This document shows positions 26,906-36,669 of a stretch of DNA of 64,000 nt, in pieces. The notes under the pieces were generated by a model. It made no database searches and was not told the DNA's origin. It saw nothing but the letters and a program-made list of their open reading frames with translations. Made by a program: the position numbers and the translations under genes. Where the stretch lies: NCBI GenBank assembly GCA_964498075.1, contig CAZCGA010000019.1, positions 5,051 through 69,050 of the forward strand. Direction: 5' to 3'. This stretch comes from CAZCGA01 sp964498075. Lineage in GTDB: Bacteria > Desulfobacterota > Binatia > HRBIN30. How positions within the stretch are numbered: position 1 is the first letter of the stretch; the number at the start of each line of letters is the position of its first letter.

Positions 26906-27673
26906 ATGAAGATCGAAGGTGCAGTCGCTTTGGTGACCGGCGGTGCGTCCGGGCTCGGTGAGGCGACCGTGCGCGCCCTGGTGGGGAGGGGCGCGCGCGC
27001 GGCGATCCTGGATCGGCCCAACTCCGCCGGCGAGCAGGTGGCCAAGGAGCTCGGCGGCAAGGCGATATTTGTGTCCGCCGACGTTACCAGCTCAGATCAA
27101 GTGACCAAAGCGGTGCAGCAGACCGTCGCTGCCTTCGGCGGGGTCCACGTCGTCGTGAACTGCGCCGGGGTCGGCGCCGCGATGAAGACTACCGGCAAGC
27201 AAGGCCCGATGCCGCTCGACATGTTCGAGATGGTCATCAAGATCAACCTGATCGGGACGTTCAACGTGATCCGTGTCGCCGCCACTGAGATGTTGAAGAA
27301 CACACCCAACGATGACGGCGAGCGCGGCGTGATCATCAACACTGCGTCAGTCGCCGCCTTCGACGGCCAGATCGGTCAGGTAGCCTACTCGGCGTCGAAG
27401 GCGGGGGTCGTCGGCATGACGCTGCCGATCGCCCGCGACTTGTCCCGCGACGGTATCCGTTGCCTGACCATAGCGCCGGGAACCTTCGATACACCGATGC
27501 TCGCGATGCTGCCGGAGCCGCAGCGCCAAGCGCTGGGCGCGCAGATCCCGTTTCCGCAGCGCTTGGGTCGGCCGCCCGAGTATGCGGCGCTCGCCGTGCA
27601 CATCGTCGAGAACGCCTACCTCAACGGCGAGACCATCCGCCTCGACGGCGCCATCCGCATGCCGCCGAAGTAA
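26906..27673 (+). CDS. Short-chain dehydrogenase, 3-hydroxyacyl-CoA dehydrogenase type 2-like
   Basis: 255 residues. NAD-binding motif TGGASGLGEA (residues 11-20), NCAG motif, active-site Ser (NTASVAAFDGQ) and Tyr-x3-Lys (YSASK). The long insertion before the catalytic serine and the C-terminal GETIRLDGAIRMPPK match the HSD17B10-like group that oxidises 2-methyl-3-hydroxyacyl-CoA and short 3-hydroxyacyl-CoA. An AGGAGG site lies 9 bases before the ATG. Confidence 0.88.
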   Translation: MKIEGAVALVTGGASGLGEATVRALVGRGARAAILDRPNSAGEQVAKELGGKAIFVSADVTSSDQVTKAVQQTVAAFGGVHVVVNCAGVGAAMKTTGKQGPMPLDMFEMVIKINLIGTFNVIRVAATEMLKNTPNDDGERGVIINTASVAAFDGQIGQVAYSASKAGVVGMTLPIARDLSRDGIRCLTIAPGTFDTPMLAMLPEPQRQALGAQIPFPQRLGRPPEYAALAVHIVENAYLNGETIRLDGAIRMPPK

Positions 27674-27809
27674 GCGACGCGACGATCCACCGACCGGACC
27701 TCCGAGCGTTCCGCCCGTCCCCGAAGCTCGGCGCCTCGCGCGTCGGGTTCGGTGCAGCTGGGAGGCGCCATCATCGGCACGACGCCAAACTTGCCCGACT
27801 GGTCGCGCG

Positions 27810-28367
27810 ATGTCGAGGCACGTGTGCAGGGTGCTGGAGCACTTGCACGCAGCCCTGAAGACAGGGCATAGCTTTGAAGGGGAATGCAGCGCGGTGCGCC
27901 ATCACGAGTTTGAAATGGAGATGCCGTTCGCGGCGGCGCGCCTCTGGGCGTTGTTTCAACGCTACGACTTGTGGAAGGAGTACGCCCCGGCCGTGCTTGA
28001 CGTGGAGATCGTCTATCCGGGCGACGCTTACGGCAACGGGTTGTTGCGCAAGGTAATCTACCCGCTGCCCTTCGGCCGGCGCGGCGAGTCCTTCGAGCTG
28101 GTCACCAACGTCAGGCCGGCGTGCGGTTACGACTACCTGATGCTGCGCACCGGACTGAGCGGTTCCATGTCGCTGGAGCCGCTGGGGCCGAACCGCACGC
28201 GCATTCGTTTTCGCGAGTCGTTCCATATGACGACGCCGGTGCTGCGTCACTTCGAGGCTCCGATCTACCGGTTCATCAACAAGAAGAATGAAGAGTCGAT
28301 CCGTGGTGCCGCCGCCTGGCTCGCGGCACATCCGGAGTTTCGCGCCGATCTGGCAGATCCGGCGTGA
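27810..28367 (+). CDS. SRPBCC-type lipid/ligand-binding domain protein
   Basis: 185 residues from ATG 27810; the open frame extends to 27582 but the upstream part overlaps the SDR gene and is low-complexity. The region from MEMPFAAARLWALFQRYDLWKEYAPAVLDVEIV has the START/Bet v1-like N-terminal helix-strand pattern, and RIRFRESFHMT a later strand. An alternative start is ATG 27918. Function unknown; another SRPBCC protein is encoded at 30547. Confidence 0.6.
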   Translation: MSRHVCRVLEHLHAALKTGHSFEGECSAVRHHEFEMEMPFAAARLWALFQRYDLWKEYAPAVLDVEIVYPGDAYGNGLLRKVIYPLPFGRRGESFELVTNVRPACGYDYLMLRTGLSGSMSLEPLGPNRTRIRFRESFHMTTPVLRHFEAPIYRFINKKNEESIRGAAAWLAAHPEFRADLADPA

Positions 28368-28433
28368 GCCCTGGCGGCGTAGGACGCAATTCCGCAGACA
28401 GCCCGCGACGCTGCTGCTAAGCAAGCACGCCCG

Positions 28434-30500
28434 ATGAGTATCTCCTTCTCGTGCCGCGCCGTGGCCATTGCGGCGCTGATCGCGACGTTGGCGCGCGGCG
28501 CCGGCGCGGAGGTCTCCTTCATCACGCGCGCCGACTTCCCGACCGGACCTTCGCCGACGGCGGCCTCAGCCGGCTATGTCAACGACGATCGGCTCCTCGA
28601 TCTCGTCGTGGCGGACAGCCGCGGCCTTTCGATTCTCTTCGGGGTCGGACGCGGGATGTTCTCCACCCCGTTGGCGTTGCGCACGCAATCGGCGCCCAGC
28701 GCGCTGGCCACGGCGGATTTCAACGGTGACGGCCGCCTCGACGTGGCCTACGTGAGCCCGCTGGATGCAATGGTTCGCGTGCAGTGCGGCGATGGCACCG
28801 GCGGCTTCGATGCGCCGCAACACTACAGCACCGGACCGCATCCCTACCTCGTCTGGGTGTTAGATATGAACAACGATCGGCACGCCGATCTCGTGGTCGG
28901 GCACAGCGAGGGGATCTCGGTGCTGCTCGGAGACGGGCGCGGCGGGTTTGCGCCGTCACGGAAAGTCGACACCGGTCTGCCAGCCCGGGCAGTGGCCACT
29001 GGCGACTTCAACGGCGACGGCAGGCTCGACATCGCGGTGCTCGACACCGACGGCGAAGAAGTCGGCGTCTTCGCCGGCGACGGCAACGGCGGCTTCGTGC
29101 CGTTGCAGACGGCGCGCGCCGGCGTCCGGCCACGCCATCTGCTGGCGCGCGACTTCAACGGCGACGGCCGCATCGACCTGGCGATTGTCGACGACCTCGG
29201 CCTGTGGCTGCTGCCGGGCGACGGCAAGGGCAGCTTCCTGGCGCCGGAGCTGATCGAGCGCAACCTGAAGCTCAGCGCGCTGGCTGCGGCCGACTTCAAT
29301 GGCGACGGACAAATGGACGTGGCGGTTCTGGACGGGCTGCACTGCAGCGCGCGGCTGTGGCTCGGCACAGGCAAGGGCCGGTTTCAGGAGGGAGCCGCCC
29401 GGAGTGTCGGCGGCGGCCCGAGTGATCTGCTGGCAGGCGATCTGACCGGCGACGGGTTTGCGGATCTTTTGGCGGTGGGACGGTCCGAGGATGCCGTCAC
29501 GCTGTTGAAAGGCGATGGGAGGGGCAACTTGAGTGGGCCGCCGCTGCTCGATGCCGGTCCCGATCCGGTCGCGGTCGCGATTGCCGACTTCAACGGTGAT
29601 CGTCACCCCGACCTCGCCGTCGTCAACGAGAGCTCGGGCAGTCTGCAGCTCCTGGTAGGGGACGGCCACGCCGGCTTTCGTCCAGGGGCTATGCTGCGCG
29701 TGGCGCGTCAGCCGCGCGCCGTGGTGAGCGCCGATTTCGACGGCGACGGGCATCCGGACCTTGCGGTCGCCGACTTCGGAGCGGAGCACGTGGGCGTCTT
29801 GCAAGGAGATGGCACCGGCAACTTTGCTTCGCCGTTGTTTCTGGCGGTGGGGATGGGGCCGAGCGCCGTCGTGGCCGCCGACTTCGACCGCGACGGGCAC
29901 TTGGATCTCGCCACTGCGAACACGATGTCCAACAGTGTCTCGGTGCTCTTCGGCGACGGGCATGGGCGCTTCCCCCGTGTCGCCAATTTTGAAGTCGTGC
30001 CGCGCCCGACCTTCTTGATCGCTGGCGACCTGAACGTCGATCACCGCGTCGATCTGATCACCGGCAACGCGCACGACGACAAGGTGTCGATTCTCAAGGG
30101 GCAGGCGGGCGGATTGGGCGATCCGATGACGGACAACTTGGGCACGAATGTGTGGCCGCTGGTGTCCGACGACTTCAATCTCGACGGCCAGATCGACCTG
30201 GTGGCCGCAGAGGGGAGCGACAACCGCATCGCGATCCTTTCCGGAGAAGGCGACAATAACTTTGCCGACCCAATTCGCTTTGCGGTCGGCCGCCGCCCGA
30301 CCGCCGTCGCGGCGGGCGACTTCAATGAAGACAAGCGCGTCGATCTGGCGGTCATCAATCACGACTCGCATACGATCATGCTGCTGATCAACACCAGCAC
30401 GCGCAGCCCGGTGCCAGCGGCACCGCTGGCGCTGCCACCGGGTGTCCAGACACCGAGCCAGCCGCTGGATCCCTGGGAGCGCGCCATCCAGGCCTGGTAA
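28434..30500 (+). CDS. Secreted FG-GAP/VCBS repeat protein
   Basis: 688 residues. A signal peptide (VAIAALIATLARGAGA) is followed by about a dozen repeats of roughly 45-48 residues with the consensus ADFNGDGxxDLAV...GDGxGxF. Each carries the Ca-binding DxDGDG-like loop of FG-GAP/VCBS beta-propellers. The count suggests two seven-bladed propellers. Such proteins mediate adhesion or binding at the cell surface. No anchoring domain is visible at the C-terminus, which ends in a Pro-rich tail. Confidence 0.85.
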   Translation: MSISFSCRAVAIAALIATLARGAGAEVSFITRADFPTGPSPTAASAGYVNDDRLLDLVVADSRGLSILFGVGRGMFSTPLALRTQSAPSALATADFNGDGRLDVAYVSPLDAMVRVQCGDGTGGFDAPQHYSTGPHPYLVWVLDMNNDRHADLVVGHSEGISVLLGDGRGGFAPSRKVDTGLPARAVATGDFNGDGRLDIAVLDTDGEEVGVFAGDGNGGFVPLQTARAGVRPRHLLARDFNGDGRIDLAIVDDLGLWLLPGDGKGSFLAPELIERNLKLSALAAADFNGDGQMDVAVLDGLHCSARLWLGTGKGRFQEGAARSVGGGPSDLLAGDLTGDGFADLLAVGRSEDAVTLLKGDGRGNLSGPPLLDAGPDPVAVAIADFNGDRHPDLAVVNESSGSLQLLVGDGHAGFRPGAMLRVARQPRAVVSADFDGDGHPDLAVADFGAEHVGVLQGDGTGNFASPLFLAVGMGPSAVVAADFDRDGHLDLATANTMSNSVSVLFGDGHGRFPRVANFEVVPRPTFLIAGDLNVDHRVDLITGNAHDDKVSILKGQAGGLGDPMTDNLGTNVWPLVSDDFNLDGQIDLVAAEGSDNRIAILSGEGDNNFADPIRFAVGRRPTAVAAGDFNEDKRVDLAVINHDSHTIMLLINTSTRSPVPAAPLALPPGVQTPSQPLDPWERAIQAW

Positions 30501-30546
30501 GCACGCTTTTGATTTCCCCGGGGGCGTTCGACATAATCCGCGCCAC

Positions 30547-31023
30547 ATGGCGATCAGCGGCGAGCAGGAGTTCAGCACCGAGGTCGCGGCGTCGGTGCAG
30601 CAGTGCTTCGCGACCATCACGGACTTCGAGAGCTACCCGGAATGGTTTTCGTCGATCGAGGGGACGACGGTGCTGGAGCGCGATCGTGGCGGGCTCGGCA
30701 AGCGGGTCGAGTACCACATCGACATGAAACTGCGGACCATCCGTTACGTGTTGGAATACAAGTACGACAAGCCGACGCGGCTCACCTGGAAGTCGGTTGA
30801 CGGCGACGTCGACGCGATCGAGGGCGTGTATGTGTTCGAGAAGCTAGGGCCGAGACTGACGCGCGCGACGTGCCGGCAGGCCGTTTCCTTGGGGTTCTGG
30901 ATGCCCGGCCCCGTGCGCGCCCTCGTGGAGCGACAGGCCCTGAAGCAGTCCGTCCTGGAGTTCAAAGCGGCGGCGGAGAGCGCCGCACAGGCGCCGCCGG
31001 CGCGGCGGAAGAAGAGAAGCTGA
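30547..31023 (+). CDS. SRPBCC family protein (polyketide cyclase/dehydrase type)
   Basis: 158 residues from ATG 30547. START-like features: FSTEVAASVQQCFATITDFESYPEWFSSI and the strand LTWKSVDGDVDAIEGVYVFE. The C-terminus is Ala/Lys/Arg-rich. This subfamily (cyclase/dehydrase, COQ10-like) binds hydrophobic ligands; the specific role is unknown. Its stop is two bases from the stop of the convergent sensor kinase. Confidence 0.8.
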   Translation: MAISGEQEFSTEVAASVQQCFATITDFESYPEWFSSIEGTTVLERDRGGLGKRVEYHIDMKLRTIRYVLEYKYDKPTRLTWKSVDGDVDAIEGVYVFEKLGPRLTRATCRQAVSLGFWMPGPVRALVERQALKQSVLEFKAAAESAAQAPPARRKKRS

Positions 31024-31024
31024 C

Positions 31025-32824
31025 TCAGTGACTCGGTTGCTGATCGGCGTGCCACACGACGCCGGCGGTCCGGTCTTCGAGTGCTTTTATCGGCAGGGTG
31101 AACCAGAATGTCGCGCCGTGGCCCGGTTGGGATTCCACCCCGACGGTGCCACCGTGCCGCTCGACGATCTTGCGTACTACGGTGAGACCGACGCCTTCAC
31201 CGGGTACGCCCCGCGGCGCGCCGCGCTGGAAGAGGCGGAAGATCTTCTTCTGATCGCGGGTGCTGATCCCTGGGCCCGAGTCACGCACCATGAACCGCTG
31301 CGTGGGGCCGTCGTCGTATCCGATCTCGATGGTGCGGCGCGTCGCCCGGCCCATGTACTTGATGGCGTTGTCGATCAAGTTGCCGAAGATCTGGGTGAGC
31401 CCGATCGGATCCGCCACCGCCGACGGCAACCGCGCCGACCGCACCTCGATTCCGGCTGTGGAGAGCGCGCAGCGCTGCGCCTCCAACACGGCGGCGACCA
31501 CCTCGTTGACGTCCACGGTCTCGCGCACCAGCTCGCGCATGCCGCAACGCGACACGTCGAGGAGGCCCTGCACCAGCGCGTCCATCCGCGCCGTCGCCGC
31601 GCGGATGAACCCGACGGAGTCTTCCAGCTCTCGCAAGACGTCGGTGCCGTGACCGTTCAGCAAGGCGCGCACGCGACCGAGGTTGCCCGCCAGCTCGTGG
31701 GCGAAGCCCTCGAGGTTGATCAGCGGCCCACGCAAGTCGTGCGACGCCACGTAGATCAGGTCCTCCAGCGCCCGGTTGGCGCGCTGGACCTCTTCCGACT
31801 TCCGCCCCAGCGCCGACAGCAGGCGACTGTTCGCGATCCAGGCCCCCGCCGTGGCTGCGAGAATGGTGGCTTCCTCTGCGTGTACCTGGCCGAAGCGGTA
31901 CGGCTCGTTGCCGTCTAGCAGGACCAATACGCCGACGGGTTGCTCATCGGCCATGAGCGGCGCGACCAGGACTGCCTCGACGCGCAGCCCGGCGAGCATC
32001 GGCCCGCCGGCCTCGGGTGACCGTTGATAGCGATTGACGAACACCGCGCGGTGCTCACGGAACGCGCGCGCGGTGAACGACGATGCAGCATCACTCGCCA
32101 CCGAGCGTCCCACCAATCCATCAACCGAGCCCCCGGCCGCAGCACGGACCGTCAACGATCCGTTCTCAGCGAGCGCCAGGAAGGCTCCATCGAGCCCGAA
32201 GGCGTCGCGCGCCGTCTCGGCGACTTGTTGGATGACGCGGTCGAGGTCCCGCTCACCACTGAGTTGGACGGCGAGCTCGCTCAGACGAGTGCGGAAGGCC
32301 GCCGCCTTTTGCGTGTTGGTGAACAGTCGCGCCGTGTTGATGGCCACTGAGGCCTGCTGCGCAATGCCGCGGAGCAGGCGCAGATCGTCGGGACCTAGCT
32401 GCGCCGCGGCTTCGTACCCCAACGTCAAGGACCCCAACACGTTTGGTCCAGTGAGCGGGGCGATCACTTGCATCGACAGCCGCAGATCGTCGAGCATCTT
32501 GAGGGCGATGGGATCGTCGGCGTCACGGTGCATTACCGCCATCTCGCCGGCCAAGAGCTGCGACATGTGGGGAGACCCTTGCAGCGAGAAGGTCTCGCGT
32601 CGGAAACGCTCGAACAAGTCGGGCGGTGTGCCGACATCCGCCGAGGCGATGAAGGCCCGCTTGCGTGCACTCCAGAGAATCACGGAGCTGCGGTCAGCGC
32701 GAAGAACCTTTCCGGTGATCTCGCAGATACGGTTGAGGCACTGGGTGAGATCCAGCTGGCTGCTGATCTCGCGCGCAATCTCCAAGAGTGCTGTGGTGGC
32801 TGCCTGATGTCCTTGCCGTTCCAT
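31025..32824 (-). CDS. Soluble GAF-GAF sensor histidine kinase
   Basis: 599 residues from ATG 32822-32824. Two GAF domains (about 20-165 and 190-335), a HisKA helix with H362 in YVASHDLRGPLINLEGF, and a HATPase domain with NLIDNAIKYMG, DSGPGIS and GVGLTVVRKIVERHGG. There are no membrane segments, so it senses a cytosolic signal. The HisKA resembles phytochrome-type kinases (HDLR variant). No response regulator is adjacent. Confidence 0.9.
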   Translation of the reverse strand: MERQGHQAATTALLEIAREISSQLDLTQCLNRICEITGKVLRADRSSVILWSARKRAFIASADVGTPPDLFERFRRETFSLQGSPHMSQLLAGEMAVMHRDADDPIALKMLDDLRLSMQVIAPLTGPNVLGSLTLGYEAAAQLGPDDLRLLRGIAQQASVAINTARLFTNTQKAAAFRTRLSELAVQLSGERDLDRVIQQVAETARDAFGLDGAFLALAENGSLTVRAAAGGSVDGLVGRSVASDAASSFTARAFREHRAVFVNRYQRSPEAGGPMLAGLRVEAVLVAPLMADEQPVGVLVLLDGNEPYRFGQVHAEEATILAATAGAWIANSRLLSALGRKSEEVQRANRALEDLIYVASHDLRGPLINLEGFAHELAGNLGRVRALLNGHGTDVLRELEDSVGFIRAATARMDALVQGLLDVSRCGMRELVRETVDVNEVVAAVLEAQRCALSTAGIEVRSARLPSAVADPIGLTQIFGNLIDNAIKYMGRATRRTIEIGYDDGPTQRFMVRDSGPGISTRDQKKIFRLFQRGAPRGVPGEGVGLTVVRKIVERHGGTVGVESQPGHGATFWFTLPIKALEDRTAGVVWHADQQPSH

Positions 32825-33016
32825 ATCAGTCCTTGGAGCCAGGGCGCGATTGACACAGCAACCGCCATGCCGCCGGCGCACCGGTGGCTCGTCGCAGAAG
32901 ACGTCGGGTTACCGCGAGTCACGAGACAATATTGTCCGGCGCTTGTTACGCGAACGTCGGCATCCCTGTCGCTTGGCGGTGCGGTTGTGTAAGCTGCGCC
33001 CGCAGCGGAGGTCGGC

Positions 33017-33856
33017 ATGGGTTACGAACAGATTATCGTCGATGTTTCGAACCGCGTCGCAACGATCACGTTGAACCGTCCCGAGCGGCTGAACGCGTGG
33101 ACCCCGGTCATGGCGCACGAGCTGGCGGCGGCGTTCAAGCAGTGCGACGACGACGATGCGATCCGCGCCATCATCGTGACCGGCGCCGGCCGCGGCTTCT
33201 GCGCCGGCGCCGATCTGTCCGCCGGGGGCGAAGCATTCGCGGCGGCGGGTCGCAGCGAGCGCCAGGAACAGGTGCGCGCCGAACGCGCCGCCGCGGTCCG
33301 CCCGTGGGAGATGAAGAAGCCGATCATTGCGGCGATCAACGGTGCCGCCGTAGGGGTGGGCATCACGGTGACCTTGCAGTGGGACATTCGCCTCGCCGCC
33401 GAGAGCGCGAAAATCGCCTTCGCCTTTGTGCGCCGTGGGGTGATCCCGGAGGCGTTGAGCACCTGGATACTGCCGCGATTGATCGGCGTAAGCCGGGCGG
33501 CGGAGCTGTTGTACTCGGGGCGCACCGTGAGCGCGCGGGAAGCACTCGAGCTTGGCGTCTTGAGCCGGGTCGTTCCCGATGCCGAGCTGCTGCCGGCGGC
33601 GCGCGCCTTGGGAGAGGACATCGCCCGCAACGCCGCCCCCGTGTCCGTCGCCATCACCAAGCGACTGCTCTGGCATCATCTGACGGAGCCGGACATGCAG
33701 CGCGCGGAGCAGATCGAGGGACGTTTGTTCGGTTGGACCGGCACACAGCCCGACGCCCGCGAAGGGATCAAGGCGTTCCTGGAGAAGCGCGCGCCCAGCT
33801 GGAAGATGCACCCCAGCACCGACATGCCCGACTTCGTGCCGGGAAGAAAGTCGTGA
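33017..33856 (+). CDS. Enoyl-CoA hydratase/isomerase family protein
   Basis: 279 residues. Crotonase-fold signatures: ITLNRPERLNAWT, oxyanion-hole GRGFCAGADLS, and PIIAAINGAAVGVGITVTLQWDIRLAAESAKIAF. The second catalytic position region (FVRRGVIPEALSTWILPRLIG) has Glu in PEALS. It would hydrate trans-2-enoyl-CoA or a related acyl-CoA in fatty acid or aromatic catabolism. The gene is divergent from the GAF kinase. Confidence 0.88.
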   Translation: MGYEQIIVDVSNRVATITLNRPERLNAWTPVMAHELAAAFKQCDDDDAIRAIIVTGAGRGFCAGADLSAGGEAFAAAGRSERQEQVRAERAAAVRPWEMKKPIIAAINGAAVGVGITVTLQWDIRLAAESAKIAFAFVRRGVIPEALSTWILPRLIGVSRAAELLYSGRTVSAREALELGVLSRVVPDAELLPAARALGEDIARNAAPVSVAITKRLLWHHLTEPDMQRAEQIEGRLFGWTGTQPDAREGIKAFLEKRAPSWKMHPSTDMPDFVPGRKS

Positions 33857-33873
33857 ATCGTGAACCCGACTGA

Positions 33874-34449
33874 CTATCTGCGGTACGTTCCCATCAACTC
33901 GGCTTGCCCGAGCACGTGTCCTTCGACGGCGCGCAGCACCTCGGCCTTGGTGGCGCGCGGTGGCAAGTTCGTCGGCGCATCGAGTGCGTACAGCTTGAAG
34001 AAGTAGCGGTGCGGCTTGCCGGGCGGTGGGCAGGGACCGCCGTAGCCGACTTTACGGAAGTCGTTGGCGCCGTGCTTGGCGCCGCCGGCGAGCGTGTCGT
34101 GCGCCGGCACGCCTTGCGGCAACTCCGTGATGTCGGCCGGCAAGTCGTACAGCACCCAGTGCACCCACGTGCCGACGGGCGCGTCGGGATCATCAGCGAT
34201 CAACGCGAAGCCTTTCGTCCCCGCGGGAGCGCCGCTCCAGAGGAGCGCCGGCGACTGATCGGCTCCCTCACAGGTGTGCGGCTTGGGAATCGCCGCACCG
34301 CTCTTGAATGCCGGACTCGACAGCGTGAAGGCCATAGCCGTTCCTCCGGTGTGTGACCAAGTGACGCTGAGCGCGCAGGTCAGCAGCAGCGAAAACCCGA
34401 GCGCTCTCTGGCGCAGTGAAGCACTCACGCCGCGGAGTCTAGCGGACAC
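33874..34449 (-). CDS. Periplasmic YbhB/YbcL-type PEBP family protein
   Basis: 191 residues from a GTG at 34449. An N-terminal signal peptide (LGFSLLLTCALSVTWS) precedes the PEBP fold: SPAFKSGAAIPKPHTCEGADQSPALLWSGAP, the DPDAPVGTWVHWVLYDLP ligand-site motif, and YGGPCPPPGKPHRYFFKLYALD. Bacterial members are of unknown function despite the Raf-kinase-inhibitor-like name. Confidence 0.85.
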   Translation of the reverse strand: MSARLRGVSASLRQRALGFSLLLTCALSVTWSHTGGTAMAFTLSSPAFKSGAAIPKPHTCEGADQSPALLWSGAPAGTKGFALIADDPDAPVGTWVHWVLYDLPADITELPQGVPAHDTLAGGAKHGANDFRKVGYGGPCPPPGKPHRYFFKLYALDAPTNLPPRATKAEVLRAVEGHVLGQAELMGTYRR

Positions 34450-34535
34450 GGCGGCGCCACGTCCAGCATGCTGCCGTCGGCACCGGCGCCAGATTCCAGC
34501 TGGCGCAAGGCTGATGAATTGACTACGCTGCCGGC

Positions 34536-35825
34536 GTGTCGTCGCTGCCCCGCCCAGCCATCGCGCCTCGGCGCCTGCGTGCCCGGTTGGCTCGCGCGTT
34601 CTTCGGGAACTTCTTTCGGCTGTTGGTAATTGCCATCAGCTTCTCGCAGTGGTGTGTGCTGTGGTGGCTGCTGCCCGGGGTGGTCGAGTCGTTGCCGCTG
34701 GCGTTGCAGCTCGCCGCGCCCGCACTCATATACACCGTCAACCGTTCGCTGGCGATGCGCACGCAGCGGCGCCGCCGCGAGCGTGCGCCCGTGGGTGTCC
34801 TGCCGCGGCTGTACTACTCACTCGCCTTCACCTGCCTGTTCTGTGCGAGCTTTCTGCTGCTCACCGCGGCGTTCTGGATGACGGCGAAGCTGTTCCTCGG
34901 TGCGCTGACCGTCGAGGCACGTACGGCGCAGACCGTGCTCCTCATCGATTCGGATGTGGACCAGGTGTTCCGGTGGATTGCCAATGCGGGCATGGCGGTC
35001 ATCGGTGCCGGCTTCGCCTACGGGTACACATTTGGGCAACTGCGGCTGCGTGTCCGACGGCTGAGCTTGCCGTTGCGGCACTGTCCGAGCGCGCTGGACG
35101 GCCTGCGCATCGTGCAGATCAGCGACATTCATATCGGGCAGAATCTCGACAAGGAGCAGCTGGAGCGCTTCGTCGCGCGCGTCAATGCGCTCGCGCCCGA
35201 TCTCGTGTGCATCACGGGCGACATCATCGATGCGCCGTCGGCCGACCTGGAGGGGTTTCTGCCGGTGCTGGCACGAGTGGGCGCGCCGCACGGTGTGTTC
35301 GCCATTCTCGGCAATCACGATCACTACTCGGGTGCGGACCGGGTGGAAGCGGCGCTGCGCAGTCTGACGCCGTTCACCATTTTGCGCGACCAGCAGACGG
35401 TCATCACGGTGAACGGGCAGCGGTTGCATGTCGTCGGCCTGGACGATCGCGGACGCGACTGGGCGCGCGGTGTGGCGCAGGTTCCGTATCTGGCCACCGC
35501 GCTGGCGGCGATTCCGCCGGATGAGCCGGTGTTGCTCTTGTGTCATCGCCCGGACATCTTCCCGCAGGCGGCGGCCGGCGGTGTGGCTCTGACGTTGTCG
35601 GGACACACGCACGGCGGCCAGATCGGCGTCCCGTGGTTCAACGGCCGCGTGCGCAACCTGGCGGAGTTCGTCACCGCCTTTGACCGCGGTTTGTTCGAAC
35701 GCGACGGTAGCTATCTCTACGTGAACTCCGGCCTCGGCGTCACCGGGCAGCGCATCCGTCTGAGCACTCCGCGCGAGATCACGGTGATCGAAGTGCGCCC
35801 GAACGCCGCTCGTCTAGTTGCATGA
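34536..35825 (+). CDS. Membrane-anchored metallophosphoesterase
   Basis: 429 residues from GTG 34536. About four N-terminal transmembrane segments are followed by a calcineurin-like phosphoesterase domain with metal ligands in ISDIHIGQ, TGDIID, GNHDHY, CHRPDIF and SGHTHGGQIG. The layout matches YkuE/YaeI-type proteins proposed to act on membrane-associated phosphate esters such as UDP-diacylglucosamine-like lipids. The stop overlaps the next small gene (ATGA, 35822-35825). Confidence 0.87.
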   Translation: MSSLPRPAIAPRRLRARLARAFFGNFFRLLVIAISFSQWCVLWWLLPGVVESLPLALQLAAPALIYTVNRSLAMRTQRRRRERAPVGVLPRLYYSLAFTCLFCASFLLLTAAFWMTAKLFLGALTVEARTAQTVLLIDSDVDQVFRWIANAGMAVIGAGFAYGYTFGQLRLRVRRLSLPLRHCPSALDGLRIVQISDIHIGQNLDKEQLERFVARVNALAPDLVCITGDIIDAPSADLEGFLPVLARVGAPHGVFAILGNHDHYSGADRVEAALRSLTPFTILRDQQTVITVNGQRLHVVGLDDRGRDWARGVAQVPYLATALAAIPPDEPVLLLCHRPDIFPQAAAGGVALTLSGHTHGGQIGVPWFNGRVRNLAEFVTAFDRGLFERDGSYLYVNSGLGVTGQRIRLSTPREITVIEVRPNAARLVA

Positions 35826-36034
35826 ACGCCGGCGAAGGCCGTGCACCCGGCACCCCAGATCCGACCGTCGGCTTGTGTGCGGACTGCCGCTACTGTCATC
35901 GGCTCCGCAGTACGCGCGGCTCGGTGTTCTTCCGGTGCCGCCGTGCCGAGTCCGACCCGGTGTTTGAGCAGTATCCGCGCCTGCCGGTGTTGCAGTGTTC
36001 CGGTTACGCGCCGCAAAGCAAGAACTTCAGCTAA
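35822..36034 (+). CDS. Small Cys-rich protein, likely metal-binding
   Basis: 70 residues. Four Cys plus His: GLCADCRYCHRLRSTRGSVFFRCRR...QCSGY. The spacing (C-x2-C-x2-C-H ... C) suggests a zinc-binding knuckle. The start is coupled to the phosphoesterase stop by ATGA. Similar small proteins with the FxRCxRAExDP pattern are common unnamed proteins; function unknown. Confidence 0.65.
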   Translation: MNAGEGRAPGTPDPTVGLCADCRYCHRLRSTRGSVFFRCRRAESDPVFEQYPRLPVLQCSGYAPQSKNFS

Positions 36035-36669
36035 GTCAGTGATGCGTGTGCCTGCGACTCGATGTCGGCGGCGTGCGCATCGACGAGCGCATCCGGGCAC
36101 AGGTACATGAATCCCTTGGCTGCCGACACGGCGACGACGATGTCGTCGAGGAACCCCGGCAGCAGCGAGTTGTCGCGCAATAGATCGAAGGGCACCAGCC
36201 AGTACAGTAGCGCCATCGCCAGCACCGAGCGCGCCAGAAACGGCGTGCGCCGATCACGCAGGAGGCGGAAGAAGGTTCGCATTCCGTAGCCCAAGTATCG
36301 CGAGAGCGCGCCGCGACCCTCGTGCCGCAGGCTGAGCATTCGTAGGTCGGCGACCGATGAAAACGCCGCCACGCCGAGGAACACGGCGGCCGACAGGGTC
36401 GTCCGCAGCCACAGCAGGCCGACACTCCCCAAGAGGGTGGCAAAACGCCTCGTTGAGTGCTCGGTACGCGTCATCAGGCGGTGAATGCGCTTCTCGAGGC
36501 TTGGCCGTGTACTGATGGCCATGCCGGCCGGTTGCATGGACGGGGGCGACGCGTACCAGCCGTCAAGGTTGGGGAGCGCGACCGCGGGATGCAGTCCGGC
36601 GGCCAGCGAGACGAGCCACAACACAACGCCGGCCACCCGGTCGGTCCGCCTGTCTCGCGGCCTACGCAT
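36031..36669 (-). CDS. DUF1232 (YkvA-like) membrane protein
   Basis: 212 residues from the ATG at 36667-36669, chosen because it overlaps the upstream stop as ATGCGTAG, an arrangement typical of coupling; GTG/ATG to 36690 is the alternative. An N-terminal hydrophobic segment (VAGVVLWLVSLAAGL) is followed by a linker and a second membrane segment (LLWLRTTLSAAVFLGVAAF). The DUF1232 core follows: FLARSVLAMALLYWLVPFDLLRD...LLPGFLDDIVVAVSA. Function unknown. Confidence 0.72.
   Translation of the reverse strand: MRRPRDRRTDRVAGVVLWLVSLAAGLHPAVALPNLDGWYASPPSMQPAGMAISTRPSLEKRIHRLMTRTEHSTRRFATLLGSVGLLWLRTTLSAAVFLGVAAFSSVADLRMLSLRHEGRGALSRYLGYGMRTFFRLLRDRRTPFLARSVLAMALLYWLVPFDLLRDNSLLPGFLDDIVVAVSAAKGFMYLCPDALVDAHAADIESQAHASLT

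Noticed and set aside
28956..30620. 554-codon minus-strand frame opposite the FG-GAP gene
   Set aside because: Shadow of the repeated DFNGDG codons; repeats appear only as antisense.
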